Positions 8,315-18,007 of a stretch of DNA of 64,000 nucleotides are shown one piece after another. This DNA comes from Rhodobacter sp. (GTDB lineage Bacteria > Pseudomonadota > Alphaproteobacteria > Rhodobacterales > Rhodobacteraceae), in the NCBI GenBank assembly GCA_020637555.1, contig JACKKF010000006.1:282514-346513 (forward strand). The letters run 5' to 3'. Made by a program: the position numbers and the translations under genes. Positions within the stretch are counted from its first letter, which is position 1, and every line of letters starts with the position of its first letter. The notes under the pieces are model-generated. The model saw only the letters and a list, made by a program, of their open reading frames with translations. It searched no databases and had not been told where the DNA came from.

Positions 8315-9154
8315 TCACCCCAGTTTCGCCAGTTTCGAGGTGAGCCACGGCGCCTCGGTCGAGGGGATGCCATAGTAATAGCCTTGCAGGCAGTCGACGC
8401 CGATGTCGATGAGATAGCGCGCGTCCTCGGCGGTCTCGACCGATTCGGCCACGGTGAACATGTCGAAATGCCGCGCGATCGAGACCAGCGCCTGGGTCAG
8501 CACCTGGTTATCGGGCTGGGTCGAGATCCCGCGGATGAACTGGCCGTCGATCTTGATGATGTCGAAATAGAAATCCTTGAGATAGCGAAACGCGGTATAG
8601 CCGGCACCGAAGTCGTCGAGTGCAAAGGAAATCCCGCGTGCCTGCATGTCGGCCATGAAGACGGTGACCAGATCCGGCATCACCATCGCCGAGCTTTCGG
8701 TGATTTCCAGGATCAGCCGTTCGGCGATGGTCGGATCCGCCCTGAGGCCGCGTTCCAGCGCGCTGAGCCAGGCAGGATAGCCGATCGAGCGCGCCGACAT
8801 GTTGACGCTGAGCCGGATCGAGGGTTCGCGTGCCAGCGCCGTCAGGCCCAGTTCCAGCGCCAGCACGTCGATACGGCGGCCGGTTTCGCTGGTTTCCACC
8901 GCGCCCATGAAATCGCGCGCGGGGATCACCCGGCCGCGGTCGTCGAGGATGCGGATGAACGCCTCATAGAACGCTGCGCGGTTGGTCATGCGGGCCTGCA
9001 CCACCGGCTGATAGGCCAGCAGCGCGCGCCGGTCGTCCAATGCGCGGCGGACCATGTCGACGGTCTGCTGCTGCTTCATCCGGTCGGCCACGGCCAGCGG
9101 GCTTTCCAGCCCGTCTTCGGGCAGGTCGTCGGGGGTGTTCAGGGGTCTGGACAT
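8315..9154 (-). CDS. Stand-alone EAL-domain protein (cyclic-di-GMP phosphodiesterase)
   Basis: A 279-residue soluble protein that is nearly all EAL domain. The signature reads EAFIR at residues 64-68 instead of EALxR. The other catalytic and metal residues look intact: NMSARS, EITESS, DDFGAGY, KIDGQFI, the Glu of ESVETAE and LQGYYYG. It should hydrolyse c-di-GMP to pGpG, but the Leu-to-Phe change and the lack of a sensor or GGDEF domain leave room for an effector role. Start at the ATG preceded by GAGGA; an ATG ten codons upstream is also possible. Not in an obvious operon. Confidence 0.88.
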   Translation of the reverse strand: MSRPLNTPDDLPEDGLESPLAVADRMKQQQTVDMVRRALDDRRALLAYQPVVQARMTNRAAFYEAFIRILDDRGRVIPARDFMGAVETSETGRRIDVLALELGLTALAREPSIRLSVNMSARSIGYPAWLSALERGLRADPTIAERLILEITESSAMVMPDLVTVFMADMQARGISFALDDFGAGYTAFRYLKDFYFDIIKIDGQFIRGISTQPDNQVLTQALVSIARHFDMFTVAESVETAEDARYLIDIGVDCLQGYYYGIPSTEAPWLTSKLAKLG

Positions 9155-9305
9155 GCGGATCCTCGCGCCGGTTTCGCCCAGCATCGCCGCAAGCCGTTAA
9201 CGCCCGGTGAAGCGCAACCGAAAAACCGTGCCCGCCGACGCGCCGATTGCGCGCACGCGGGCCTGCGCGTATACCCACGCGCGCAACCGGATCAGGGGAC
9301 AGGCG

Positions 9306-10690
<1,385 letters not shown>

Positions 10691-10694
<4 letters not shown>

Positions 10695-10813
10695 AACGGG
10701 CAATCTGGGCGGCGCTGGCAGGGCTGGTGCTGCTGGCGGGCTGCGGCGCGGGCGACCCGCCGACGGCGCCGGGCAGCCGGGTCGACCTGAGAGATTTCTG
10801 GCGCGGGCACTGA
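10691..10813 (+). CDS. Tiny lipoprotein between argH and lysA
   Basis: A 40-residue peptide starting MKRAIWAALAGLVLLAGCG. It has a basic N-terminus, a hydrophobic helix and a LAGC lipobox (Cys18), so it should be lipidated and cleaved to a roughly 23-residue mature lipopeptide, ending VDLRDFWRGH. The ATG overlaps the argH stop by four bases. A comparable mini-lipoprotein is found between argH and lysA in many Rhodobacteraceae. Its function is not known; size excludes an enzyme. Confidence 0.75.
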
Positions 10814-10939
10814 CGCCGCCTGCCGGGTGCAAACCCGGGGGCGTGCCGGACCGCTTTTCTGTTCCTGTGGTGCGCGGATGTCTGACCAATCCGCGAGATC
10901 GCAAACCTGACATCAACCGTGCATCGCCGGGGGCCTGAG

Positions 10940-12205
10940 TTGGACCATTTTCTCTATCGCAACGGGCACCTGCATGCCGAGGACGTGGCATTGTCCGACA
11001 TTGCCGCCGCGGTGGGCACGCCGTTTTACTGCTATTCCGCAGCGACACTGACGCGCCATTTCCGGCTGTTCCAGGAGGCGCTCAGCCCGCTGCCCAACCT
11101 CGTCTGCTTTGCCGTCAAGTCGAACTCGAACGTGGCGGTGCTGAAGCTTTTGGGTGATCTGGGTGCTGGCATGGACGTGGTGTCGATCGGCGAATACCTG
11201 CGCGCCAGGGCGGCGGGCGTGCCGGGCGAGCGGATCGTGTTCTCGGGCGTCGGCAAGACCCGGGCCGAGATGCGCAGCGCGCTGGAAGGCGGCATCCGCC
11301 AGTTCAACGTCGAATCCGACCCCGAGCTGGAGGCCCTGTCCGAGGTCGCCACCGCGCTGGGCGTGACCGCGCCGATCGCGCTGCGGGTCAACCCCGACGT
11401 CGACGCCAAGACCCATGAGAAGATCAGCACCGGCCGCAAGGAAGACAAGTTCGGCGTGCCGATCAGCCGGGCGCGCGAGATCTACGCCCGCGCCGCCGCC
11501 CTGCCGGGACTGCGCGTGGTCGGCATCGACATGCATATCGGCAGCCAGCTGACCGACCTTGCGCCCTTCGAGGCGGCCTATACCAAGATGGCGGAACTGA
11601 CCCGCGCCCTGCGCGCCGATGGTCATACCATCGAGCGGCTGGACCTGGGCGGGGGGCTGGGCATTCCCTATACCCGCTCGAACGATGCGCCGCCCCTGCC
11701 GGTCGACTATGGCGCGATGGTCAAGCGAGTGCTGGGCGATCTGGAGTGCGAGATCGAGATCGAACCGGGTCGGCTGATCTCCGGCAACGCGGGCGTTCTG
11801 GTGACCGAGGTCATCTATCGCAAGAAGGCCGAGGAGCGCGAATTCCTGATCGTCGACGCGGCGATGAACGACCTGGTGCGCCCGGCGATGTATTCCGCTC
11901 ATCACGACATCGACCCGCTGGTCGAAGCCGTGCCGGGCGAACCGCTGGTTCCCGTCGATATCGTCGGGCCGATCTGCGAATCTGGCGATACCTTTGCCAA
12001 GCAGCGCGCGCTGCCGCTGTTGCAGGCCGGTGACCGGATCGCGTTCCGCTCGGCCGGGGCCTATGGCGCGGTGATGGCGTCGGAATACAACTCGCGCCCG
12101 CTGGTGCCCGAGGTGCTGGTCTCGGGCGATCACTTTGCGGTCATCCGCAAGCGCCCCGACTATGACGCGATGATCGCCCGCGATACGATCCCGGACTGGC
12201 TCTGA
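10940..12205 (+). CDS. lysA: Diaminopimelate decarboxylase
   Basis: A 421-residue PLP enzyme (alanine racemase fold type III) that decarboxylates meso-diaminopimelate to lysine. The PLP lysine is Lys60 in CFAVKSNSN. HIGSQL, the phosphate-binding GGGLG and the second-subunit Cys motif CESGD are all present. The TTG at 10940 is chosen because homologues begin LDHFLYR-type; a GGGGG stands about 8 bases upstream. A GTG 21 bases earlier is the alternative. It follows argH and the small lipoprotein, forming an arginine/lysine biosynthetic cluster. Confidence 0.96.
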   Translation: MDHFLYRNGHLHAEDVALSDIAAAVGTPFYCYSAATLTRHFRLFQEALSPLPNLVCFAVKSNSNVAVLKLLGDLGAGMDVVSIGEYLRARAAGVPGERIVFSGVGKTRAEMRSALEGGIRQFNVESDPELEALSEVATALGVTAPIALRVNPDVDAKTHEKISTGRKEDKFGVPISRAREIYARAAALPGLRVVGIDMHIGSQLTDLAPFEAAYTKMAELTRALRADGHTIERLDLGGGLGIPYTRSNDAPPLPVDYGAMVKRVLGDLECEIEIEPGRLISGNAGVLVTEVIYRKKAEEREFLIVDAAMNDLVRPAMYSAHHDIDPLVEAVPGEPLVPVDIVGPICESGDTFAKQRALPLLQAGDRIAFRSAGAYGAVMASEYNSRPLVPEVLVSGDHFAVIRKRPDYDAMIARDTIPDWL

Positions 12206-12215
12206 GAGGATCTTC

Positions 12216-14687
12216 ATGGTGTCCACCGACCCGCTCGCACCTGCTGCCCGCGCGCTGTTTCTGACGCGCGCCGGCATGGTGGCCGAGAGGGCGGCGCGGG
12301 CACTGTGGCTGCCTCTGTCGCTGGCGCTGCTGGCGATTACCGGTTGGGCGTTCGACCTGCAGTCGCGCCTGCCGGGAGATTTCGCGCTTTGGGTTGCCGG
12401 GGGGGGCGCGCTGGCCGTGCTGGTCACGCTGGCGCTGGGGCTCTGGCGGTTCCGCTGGCCGTCGCGGGACGAGGCCGTGGCGCGGCTCGACCAGACCTTG
12501 CCGGGCCGGCCGCTGGCGGCACTGACCGATGCGCAGGCGCTGGGGGCGGGCGATGCCGATTCAGTTGCGCTGTGGTCAGCACACCGCGCGCGGATGGCAC
12601 AGCGGGCCGGCGTGGCCCGCCCGGTGCGCCCCGCGCCCGATCTGGCCCGGCACGACCCCTATGCGCTGCGTCTCGTTGCGCTGACGGCGGCGGCGATGGC
12701 GCTGCTGTTCGCCGTGCCGGGGCAGCAGGGGCCGTTGGGCGGCCTGCCCGGAACCGCGGGCGCCGCGATCGGCCCATCCTGGGAGGGGTGGATCACGCCG
12801 CCTGCCTATACCGGCAAGCCGGGTCTCTATCTGAACGAAATCGACCGCGAGGCCTTCGAGGTGCCGCAGGGCAGCCGGGTGATCCTGCGGTTCTATGGCC
12901 CGCCCGGGGCGCTGTCGCTGGAACAGTCGCTCGATGACGGGGTGCAGGCCGACGCCACCGGGCAGGCGCTGGAATTCGACGCCCGCCGCAGTGGCCGTCT
13001 GGCGATCGAGGGGCCGCAGGGCCGCAGCTGGCAGGTGACAGTCGCCCCCGATGCGGTGCCGGTCGTGGCTCCCGCCGGTCCGATGACGCGCGCGCGGGGC
13101 GGCGTGATGCAGCAGCCCTTCGAGGCGCAGGACGACAACGGCGTCACCCTGGGCGAGGCCGTCGTCACGCTGGATCTGCCGGCGGTCGACCGGCGCTTCG
13201 GTCTGGCGCTGGAGCCCGAGCCGCGCGAGCCGCTGCGCCTGCCCTTGCCGATGCCGGTCAGCGGCGACCGCACCGATTTCACCGAGACCCTGCGCGAGGA
13301 TCTGTCGCTGCACCCTTGGGCGCATCTGCCGGTGCGGGTGGTTCTGTCGGTGGTCGACGCGGCCGGCCAGACCGGCGACAGCGCGCCGATTGCGGTGACC
13401 CTGCCGGGGCGGCGATTCTTCGAGCCCGCGGCGCAGGCGCTGGCCGAGTTGCGCCGCGATCTGTTGTGGAACCGCGCCAACGCACGCCGTTCGGCGCAGC
13501 TGTTGCGGGCGATGCTGCACCGCTCCGAGGGGGCGTTCCGGTTCGAGGGCGCGCCGGTGCTGATCCGGGGGGCTGTCGAATTCATCGAAAGCCGGCTCGA
13601 CACCGACCAGTGGACCCCCGAGGCGCGCGACGAGCTGGCGCAACAGCTGTGGGACCTGGCATTGCTGATCGAAGAGGGCGAGCTGGCCAACGCCCGCGAA
13701 CGCTTGCGTCGCGCGCAGGAGCGGCTGGACCAGGCGATGCGCAACGGTGCGGCGCCCGACGAGATCCGCGAACTGATGGACGAGCTGCGCGAGGCGACCC
13801 GTGACTATATGGAAATGCTGGCCGAGCAGATGCCGCCCGAGAACGGCGACCAGTCCGACCAGCGCGACCGGGGTGACCAGCCGGGCCAGACCATCACCCA
13901 GGGCCAGATCCAGGAGCTGATGGACCAGATCCAGCAGCTGATGGAAGAAGGCCGCATGGACGAGGCGGCCGACTTGATGGCGCAGTTGAATGCGCTGCTG
14001 GAGAACCTGCAGATGCAGCGCGGCGAGGGCGGCGAGCCGATGCCCGGCGGCGAAGCGATGGACGGGCTGGGCGACACGCTGAACGAGCAGCAGGGTCTGG
14101 CCGACGAGACCTTCCGCGAGTTGCAGGACCGGTTCGGCCAAGGCCAAGACCAGGAACAGGGTCAGGATCCGGGCAAGGACGAGGAACAATCGCTCGAAGA
14201 TCTCGCGCAGCGCCAGCGCGAATTGAGCGAGCAGCTGCGCCAGCAGCAGTTGGGCGAGGTGCCGGGCGAGGGCACACCCGAGGCCGATGCCGGGCTGGAC
14301 CAGCTGGAGCAGGCGGAACGGGCGATGGATGGCGCGGCCGAGGCGCTGAACGAAGGCGACATGCGCGGCGCGCTGGAACGTCAGGCCGAGGCGCTGGACG
14401 CACTGCGCGAGGGGCTGCGCCATTTCCGCGACGCGCTGGCGGCCGATCAGCGCGAGCGCGCGGACGAGCAGGGCAACCCGCAGCAGGGCGAGGGCAGCGG
14501 CCGCGACCCGCTGGGCCGCGAGATGGGGGAAAGCCGGCAGGCGCAGGACTTCGGCTCGGTCCTGCCGGGTGAAGATCCGCGCGCCCGGGCCCGCGAGCTG
14601 ATGGACGAGATCCGCCGCCGCCAGGCCGAGCGCGAACGCCCGCAGGATGAACGCGATTACCTCGATCGGCTGATCGAGCGGTATTGA
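12216..14687 (+). CDS. DUF4175/TIGR02302-type membrane protein with long acidic-Gln coiled coil
   Basis: An 823-residue protein. Two transmembrane helices lie near residues 29-47 and 56-75 and a third near 145-165. A middle part resembles an Ig-like/extracytoplasmic region with WEGWITPPAYTGKP. From about residue 400 to the end it is strongly helical and rich in Glu, Gln, Asp and Arg (repeated MDEL, QQLMEEG, LRQQQLGE segments). This is the layout of the alphaproteobacterial TIGR02302/DUF4175 family, whose function is unknown. It starts 10 bases after lysA and is probably in the same transcript. The low-complexity tail explains the long spurious frames on the opposite strand. Confidence 0.83.
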   Translation: MVSTDPLAPAARALFLTRAGMVAERAARALWLPLSLALLAITGWAFDLQSRLPGDFALWVAGGGALAVLVTLALGLWRFRWPSRDEAVARLDQTLPGRPLAALTDAQALGAGDADSVALWSAHRARMAQRAGVARPVRPAPDLARHDPYALRLVALTAAAMALLFAVPGQQGPLGGLPGTAGAAIGPSWEGWITPPAYTGKPGLYLNEIDREAFEVPQGSRVILRFYGPPGALSLEQSLDDGVQADATGQALEFDARRSGRLAIEGPQGRSWQVTVAPDAVPVVAPAGPMTRARGGVMQQPFEAQDDNGVTLGEAVVTLDLPAVDRRFGLALEPEPREPLRLPLPMPVSGDRTDFTETLREDLSLHPWAHLPVRVVLSVVDAAGQTGDSAPIAVTLPGRRFFEPAAQALAELRRDLLWNRANARRSAQLLRAMLHRSEGAFRFEGAPVLIRGAVEFIESRLDTDQWTPEARDELAQQLWDLALLIEEGELANARERLRRAQERLDQAMRNGAAPDEIRELMDELREATRDYMEMLAEQMPPENGDQSDQRDRGDQPGQTITQGQIQELMDQIQQLMEEGRMDEAADLMAQLNALLENLQMQRGEGGEPMPGGEAMDGLGDTLNEQQGLADETFRELQDRFGQGQDQEQGQDPGKDEEQSLEDLAQRQRELSEQLRQQQLGEVPGEGTPEADAGLDQLEQAERAMDGAAEALNEGDMRGALERQAEALDALREGLRHFRDALAADQRERADEQGNPQQGEGSGRDPLGREMGESRQAQDFGSVLPGEDPRARARELMDEIRRRQAERERPQDERDYLDRLIERY

Positions 14688-14744
14688 CCGGCAGTCACCC
14701 GGCCGGGAATGGCGCGGCAGAAGCTCCCGGTTTCCGCGACAGGG

Positions 14745-15209
14745 TCAGCGACGGATGCGGCGGCTGTTCTCGGCGCCGGTGACGACGACATCGGCGGTCG
14801 TGTCGAGCTGCGCCTGGGTCAGGGCATAGGCCACCACCAGTGTCCGCGAGGCCGGGCCGGTATCCGGCGATGCCTCGCGCGGCGCGGCGGCGACAAACCG
14901 CAAGGTCAGCACCCCGGCTTGCGGCCGGCCGTAGTTTTCCGGCACCAGCTCGGCGTCCCACCAGCCGGCGGTCGGCGTCAGCCCTTCGGCCCGCAGGATC
15001 GCCCCCGACGAGGTGCGTTCGATCGTCAGCGCAGTGACCTGGGTGACCAGTGCGCGGTTGTCGATGGTGGTCTGCGTCGGACCCAGCGTCGGCGCCTCCT
15101 CGCGCGAGTGGCCGAACCAGTTGCGCGGGTTGAAGCGGGATTCGCGCATCGAGCCGCAACCCGACAGCGCGGTGCAGACGACCAGCAGGGTGATGAGCGG
15201 CGTGCGCAT
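14745..15209 (-). CDS. Small envelope lipoprotein
   Basis: A 154-residue lipoprotein: MRTPLITLLVVCTALSGCGS carries the signal helix and lipobox LSGC (Cys18). The mature domain is a small beta-rich fold with one WWDAELVPENYG segment and no catalytic motif I recognise. Conserved lipoproteins of this type (MRESRFNPRNWFGHS after the Cys) occur across Rhodobacteraceae without known function. It converges on the DUF4175 gene with a 57-base gap containing a short GC palindrome, and diverges from sufE. Confidence 0.75.
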   Translation of the reverse strand: MRTPLITLLVVCTALSGCGSMRESRFNPRNWFGHSREEAPTLGPTQTTIDNRALVTQVTALTIERTSSGAILRAEGLTPTAGWWDAELVPENYGRPQAGVLTLRFVAAAPREASPDTGPASRTLVVAYALTQAQLDTTADVVVTGAENSRRIRR

Positions 15210-15343
15210 GGGATCCTCCGGGGCAGGGCGTCTTTTGCCTAGCGCAAAGCCCGGGCGTTGAAAAGCCCGCGGTGCCGGGGCTGGACCTTTGCCCGGTCGC
15301 GGCCTAGGTCTGGTCCCAGATGCGGTCAGGACGGGACAAACGC

Positions 15344-15781
15344 ATGGCACAGCAGGATTTCGACGAGATCGCCGAGACGTTCGAGTTCCTCGACGACTGG
15401 GAAGATCGCTATCGTCACGTTATCGAGATGGGCCGCGAGTTGGCGCCGATGGAGGCCGCGCTGAAGGTGCCGGTGAACAAGGTCGAGGGCTGCGCCAGCC
15501 AGGTCTGGCTGTTTCCGCGCATCAACGGCAGCGGGCCGGCGGCGGTTTTCGATTTCCTGGGCGATTCGGATGCGATGATCGTGCGCGGGCTGATTGCCGT
15601 GCTGCACGCGCTCTATGCCGGCCGGCCGGTGGCCGAGATCCCGGCGATCGACGCCGCCGCCGAACTGGCGCGCCTGGGGCTGAACGAGCATCTGTCCTCG
15701 CAGCGGTCGAACGGGGTGCGGGCGATGGTCGAGCGGATCCGCGCGGTGGCCGCGCAGCACCTCGGGGGCGGCGATGCCTGA
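15344..15781 (+). CDS. sufE: SufE-family cysteine desulfuration protein
   Basis: A 145-residue SufE: MAQQDFDEIAETFEFLDDW at the start and the persulfide-carrying Cys50 in KVEGCASQVWL. SufE takes sulfur from a cysteine desulfurase and passes it to Fe-S scaffold proteins. Two starts are possible, ATG 15320 and ATG 15344; the second has a GGGAC upstream and matches family length. The 3' end overlaps the following TauE gene by 8 bases. No other suf genes are near, so this copy is separate from the main suf operon. Confidence 0.93.
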   Translation: MAQQDFDEIAETFEFLDDWEDRYRHVIEMGRELAPMEAALKVPVNKVEGCASQVWLFPRINGSGPAAVFDFLGDSDAMIVRGLIAVLHALYAGRPVAEIPAIDAAAELARLGLNEHLSSQRSNGVRAMVERIRAVAAQHLGGGDA

Positions 15782-16592
15782 TCCCGTGTTGCTGGCGCAG
15801 CTTGCGGCGCTGCTGGCGGTGATCGGCGGCATCGCCGGGGTCATCGCCGGGTTGCTCGGTGTCGGCGGCGGGATCGTGCTGGTTCCCGCCTTTTTCTATG
15901 CCTTCACCACGCTGGGGTATGGCGGTCCGCAGCTGATGCAGGTCTGCCTGGCGACCTCGCTGGCGACGATCATCGTCACCTCGATCAAGTCCGTGCGCAC
16001 CCACAACAAGCGCGGCGCGGTGGAATGGGACATCCTGAAGGGCTGGGGGCCGTGGATCGCCGCCGGGGCACTGCTTGGCATGGTCGCGGCCTCGGGGCTG
16101 CGTTCGGTTGTGCTGCAGGGGGTGTTCGGGGTTCTGGGGCTGACCGTCGGCCTGTATCTGGCCTTCGGGCGCGCGCATTGGCGGCTGGGCACGGCGATGC
16201 CCACCGGCGTTCCGCGGGCGGCGACCGGCGGGGTCATGGGGTTTCTGTCGGTGCTGATGGGGATCGGCGGCGGCTCGTTCGGGGTGCCGCTGATGACGCT
16301 CTTCGGTGTGCCGATCCATCGCGCGGTGGCCACCGCGGCAGGGTTCGGGGTGATCATCGCCGTGCCTTCGGTCGCCGGGTTCCTGACCATGTCCATCGAC
16401 GCACCGCCGCCCTATACGGTGGGCGCGGTCAACCTGCCGGCCTTTGCACTGGTCATCGCGATGACCATGATCACCACACCTTGGGGCGTGAAACTGGCGC
16501 ATGCGCTGGATCCAAAGCCGCTGAAACGGATCTTTGCGGTCTTCATCATCGTCATGGCCGCAAACATGCTGCGCAAGGCGCTGGGGTTCTAG
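15774..16592 (+). CDS. TauE/SafE-family membrane transporter
   Basis: A 272-residue integral membrane protein with about eight helices. It has the two glycine-rich family repeats, GVIAGLLGVGGGIVLVP near residue 22 and GGVMGFLSVLMGIGGGSFGVPLM near residue 150. Members export sulfite, sulfoacetate or other organosulfur anions, or act in cofactor precursor uptake. The coupling to sufE by 8-base overlap hints at a sulfur-linked role, but substrate is not deducible. The convergent tesA stop is 2 bases away. Confidence 0.9.
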   Translation: MPDPVLLAQLAALLAVIGGIAGVIAGLLGVGGGIVLVPAFFYAFTTLGYGGPQLMQVCLATSLATIIVTSIKSVRTHNKRGAVEWDILKGWGPWIAAGALLGMVAASGLRSVVLQGVFGVLGLTVGLYLAFGRAHWRLGTAMPTGVPRAATGGVMGFLSVLMGIGGGSFGVPLMTLFGVPIHRAVATAAGFGVIIAVPSVAGFLTMSIDAPPPYTVGAVNLPAFALVIAMTMITTPWGVKLAHALDPKPLKRIFAVFIIVMAANMLRKALGF

Positions 16593-16593
16593 G

Positions 16594-17310
16594 TCAGGAT
16601 CCGCGCGCCTCTTCGACGCGGGCGATCAGGGCCTCGACGGCGGGGCCGAGCCCCTCGACCACCAGCGCGACGCCATCCGGGTTCGGGTGGATCATGTCCG
16701 CCTGCATCAGCGTGGTGGCGGGCCGGCCGGCGTCGACCTGCGCCTGGATCGGTGCCAGCAGGTCGGGCACCAGCAGCGCGTCATGCGCCTGCGCCAGCTC
16801 AGGATACATCGCGTCAAAGGCCTGCTGAAACTCGGGTCCGTAATTGCCCGGTGCCGGCAGCCCGACCAGCAGCGCGGGGATGCCCTCGGCGGCAAGCCGG
16901 TCGAGGATCGTCGCCAGGTTCGCGCGGCTCAGCGCCGGGTCGATGCCGCGCAGCAGGTCGTTGCCCCCCAGCGCCACGATCATCGCATCGGGACGGTCGG
17001 CCAGGGTCCAGTCGAGCCGGAGCACCCCGCCCGAGGTCGTGTCGCCGCTGACCCCGGCATTCGCCACGCGGACATCGTGCCCCCGCGCGCTCAGCCAGGC
17101 CTGCAGTTGCGGCACCAGCCCCTGATCCTGCGCCAGCCCGTAGCCCGCGGTGAGGGAATCGCCGAATGCGGTGATCCGCACGGGATCGGCCTGTGCAACG
17201 GAAAGCCCGGCGGTCAGCGTAAAAACAAGGGTGGCCGTGATACGCGCCAGCTTGCCTGCCGCGCCTGCGACCCCATATCGGGGGGACCAGAACCAAAGGA
17301 TTGTTTGCAT
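16594..17310 (-). CDS. Arylesterase/lysophospholipase, SGNH (TesA) family
   Basis: A 238-residue SGNH hydrolase. Block I is ITAFGDSLTAGYG with the nucleophile Ser52, block II has Gly in NAGVSGDTTSGG, block III is ALGGNDLLRG, and block V is DMIHPNPDG with the Asp/His pair. A hydrophobic segment ATLVFTLTAGLSVAQA ahead of it is the signal peptide, so it is periplasmic. The only ATG upstream of that segment (17310) gives an unusual MQTILWFWSP leader and overlaps the start codon of the divergent ABC gene; the true start may be an internal non-ATG codon. The tesA-ABC-permease trio is conserved in many proteobacteria (ybbA/ybbP in E. coli). Confidence 0.88.
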   Translation of the reverse strand: MQTILWFWSPRYGVAGAAGKLARITATLVFTLTAGLSVAQADPVRITAFGDSLTAGYGLAQDQGLVPQLQAWLSARGHDVRVANAGVSGDTTSGGVLRLDWTLADRPDAMIVALGGNDLLRGIDPALSRANLATILDRLAAEGIPALLVGLPAPGNYGPEFQQAFDAMYPELAQAHDALLVPDLLAPIQAQVDAGRPATTLMQADMIHPNPDGVALVVEGLGPAVEALIARVEEARGS

Positions 17311-18007
17311 GACCGAACCCGTTCTTTCGCTGCAGGGTGCAGGGCTGACCTTGCAGGGCAACGCCGGCCCTGTCGAGATCCTGCGCGGCATCTCGCTGGA
17401 AGTTGAGCGGGGCGAGACGGTCGGCCTGGTCGGGCCCTCCGGGTCGGGCAAGTCGTCGCTGTTGATGCTGATGGGCGGGCTGGAACGCGCCACTGCGGGG
17501 TCGGTGGCGGCGCTGGGCCATGACCTGACCGCGATGGACGAGAACGCGCTGGCGCGGTTTCGGCGCGGCAACATGGGGGTGGTGTTCCAGTCCTTTCACC
17601 TGATCCCGACGATGACTGCACTGGAGAACGTGGCGACACCTCTGGAACTGGCGGGTGTGCGCGATGCGTTCGAGCGCGCCGAGGCCGAGTTGAAGGCCGT
17701 GGGGCTGGGCGCGCGGATGGATCACTATCCGGCGCAGATGTCGGGTGGCGAGCAGCAGCGCGTGGCGCTGGCCCGTGCCGCCGCGCCGCGCCCGGCGATC
17801 CTTCTGGCTGATGAGCCCACCGGGAACCTCGACGGCGCGACCGGGCAGGCGATCATGGATCTGCTGTTCGGCCTGCGCGACCGGCATGGCGCGACGCTGG
17901 TGCTGGTCACCCATGCGCCCGAACTGGCAGCGCGCTGCGACCGGGTGGTGCAGCTGCGCGACGGGCACATCGAGGGTGAAACCCGCTCGGCAGGGATCCC
18001 GGCATGA
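17309..18007 (+). CDS. ABC transporter ATP-binding protein (YbbA/LolD type)
   Basis: A 232-residue nucleotide-binding subunit. Walker A is GPSGSGKSS at residues 42-50, Q-loop in VVFQSFHLIPTMTALENV, signature SGGEQQR at 145-151, Walker B ILLADE at 164-169 and the H-loop in VLVTHAPELA. The sequence groups with the MacB/LolD class. Its ATG shares bases with the divergent tesA ATG (CATG). The stop overlaps the permease start (ATGA). With the permease and TesA it probably handles lipids or lipoproteins at the inner membrane; that role is inferred from the conserved neighbourhood. Confidence 0.94.
   Translation: MTEPVLSLQGAGLTLQGNAGPVEILRGISLEVERGETVGLVGPSGSGKSSLLMLMGGLERATAGSVAALGHDLTAMDENALARFRRGNMGVVFQSFHLIPTMTALENVATPLELAGVRDAFERAEAELKAVGLGARMDHYPAQMSGGEQQRVALARAAAPRPAILLADEPTGNLDGATGQAIMDLLFGLRDRHGATLVLVTHAPELAARCDRVVQLRDGHIEGETRSAGIPA

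Noticed and set aside
14688..14744. Possible terminator at CCCGGCCGGG between the convergent DUF4175 and lipoprotein genes
   Set aside because: The palindrome is short and has no T-run on either strand.
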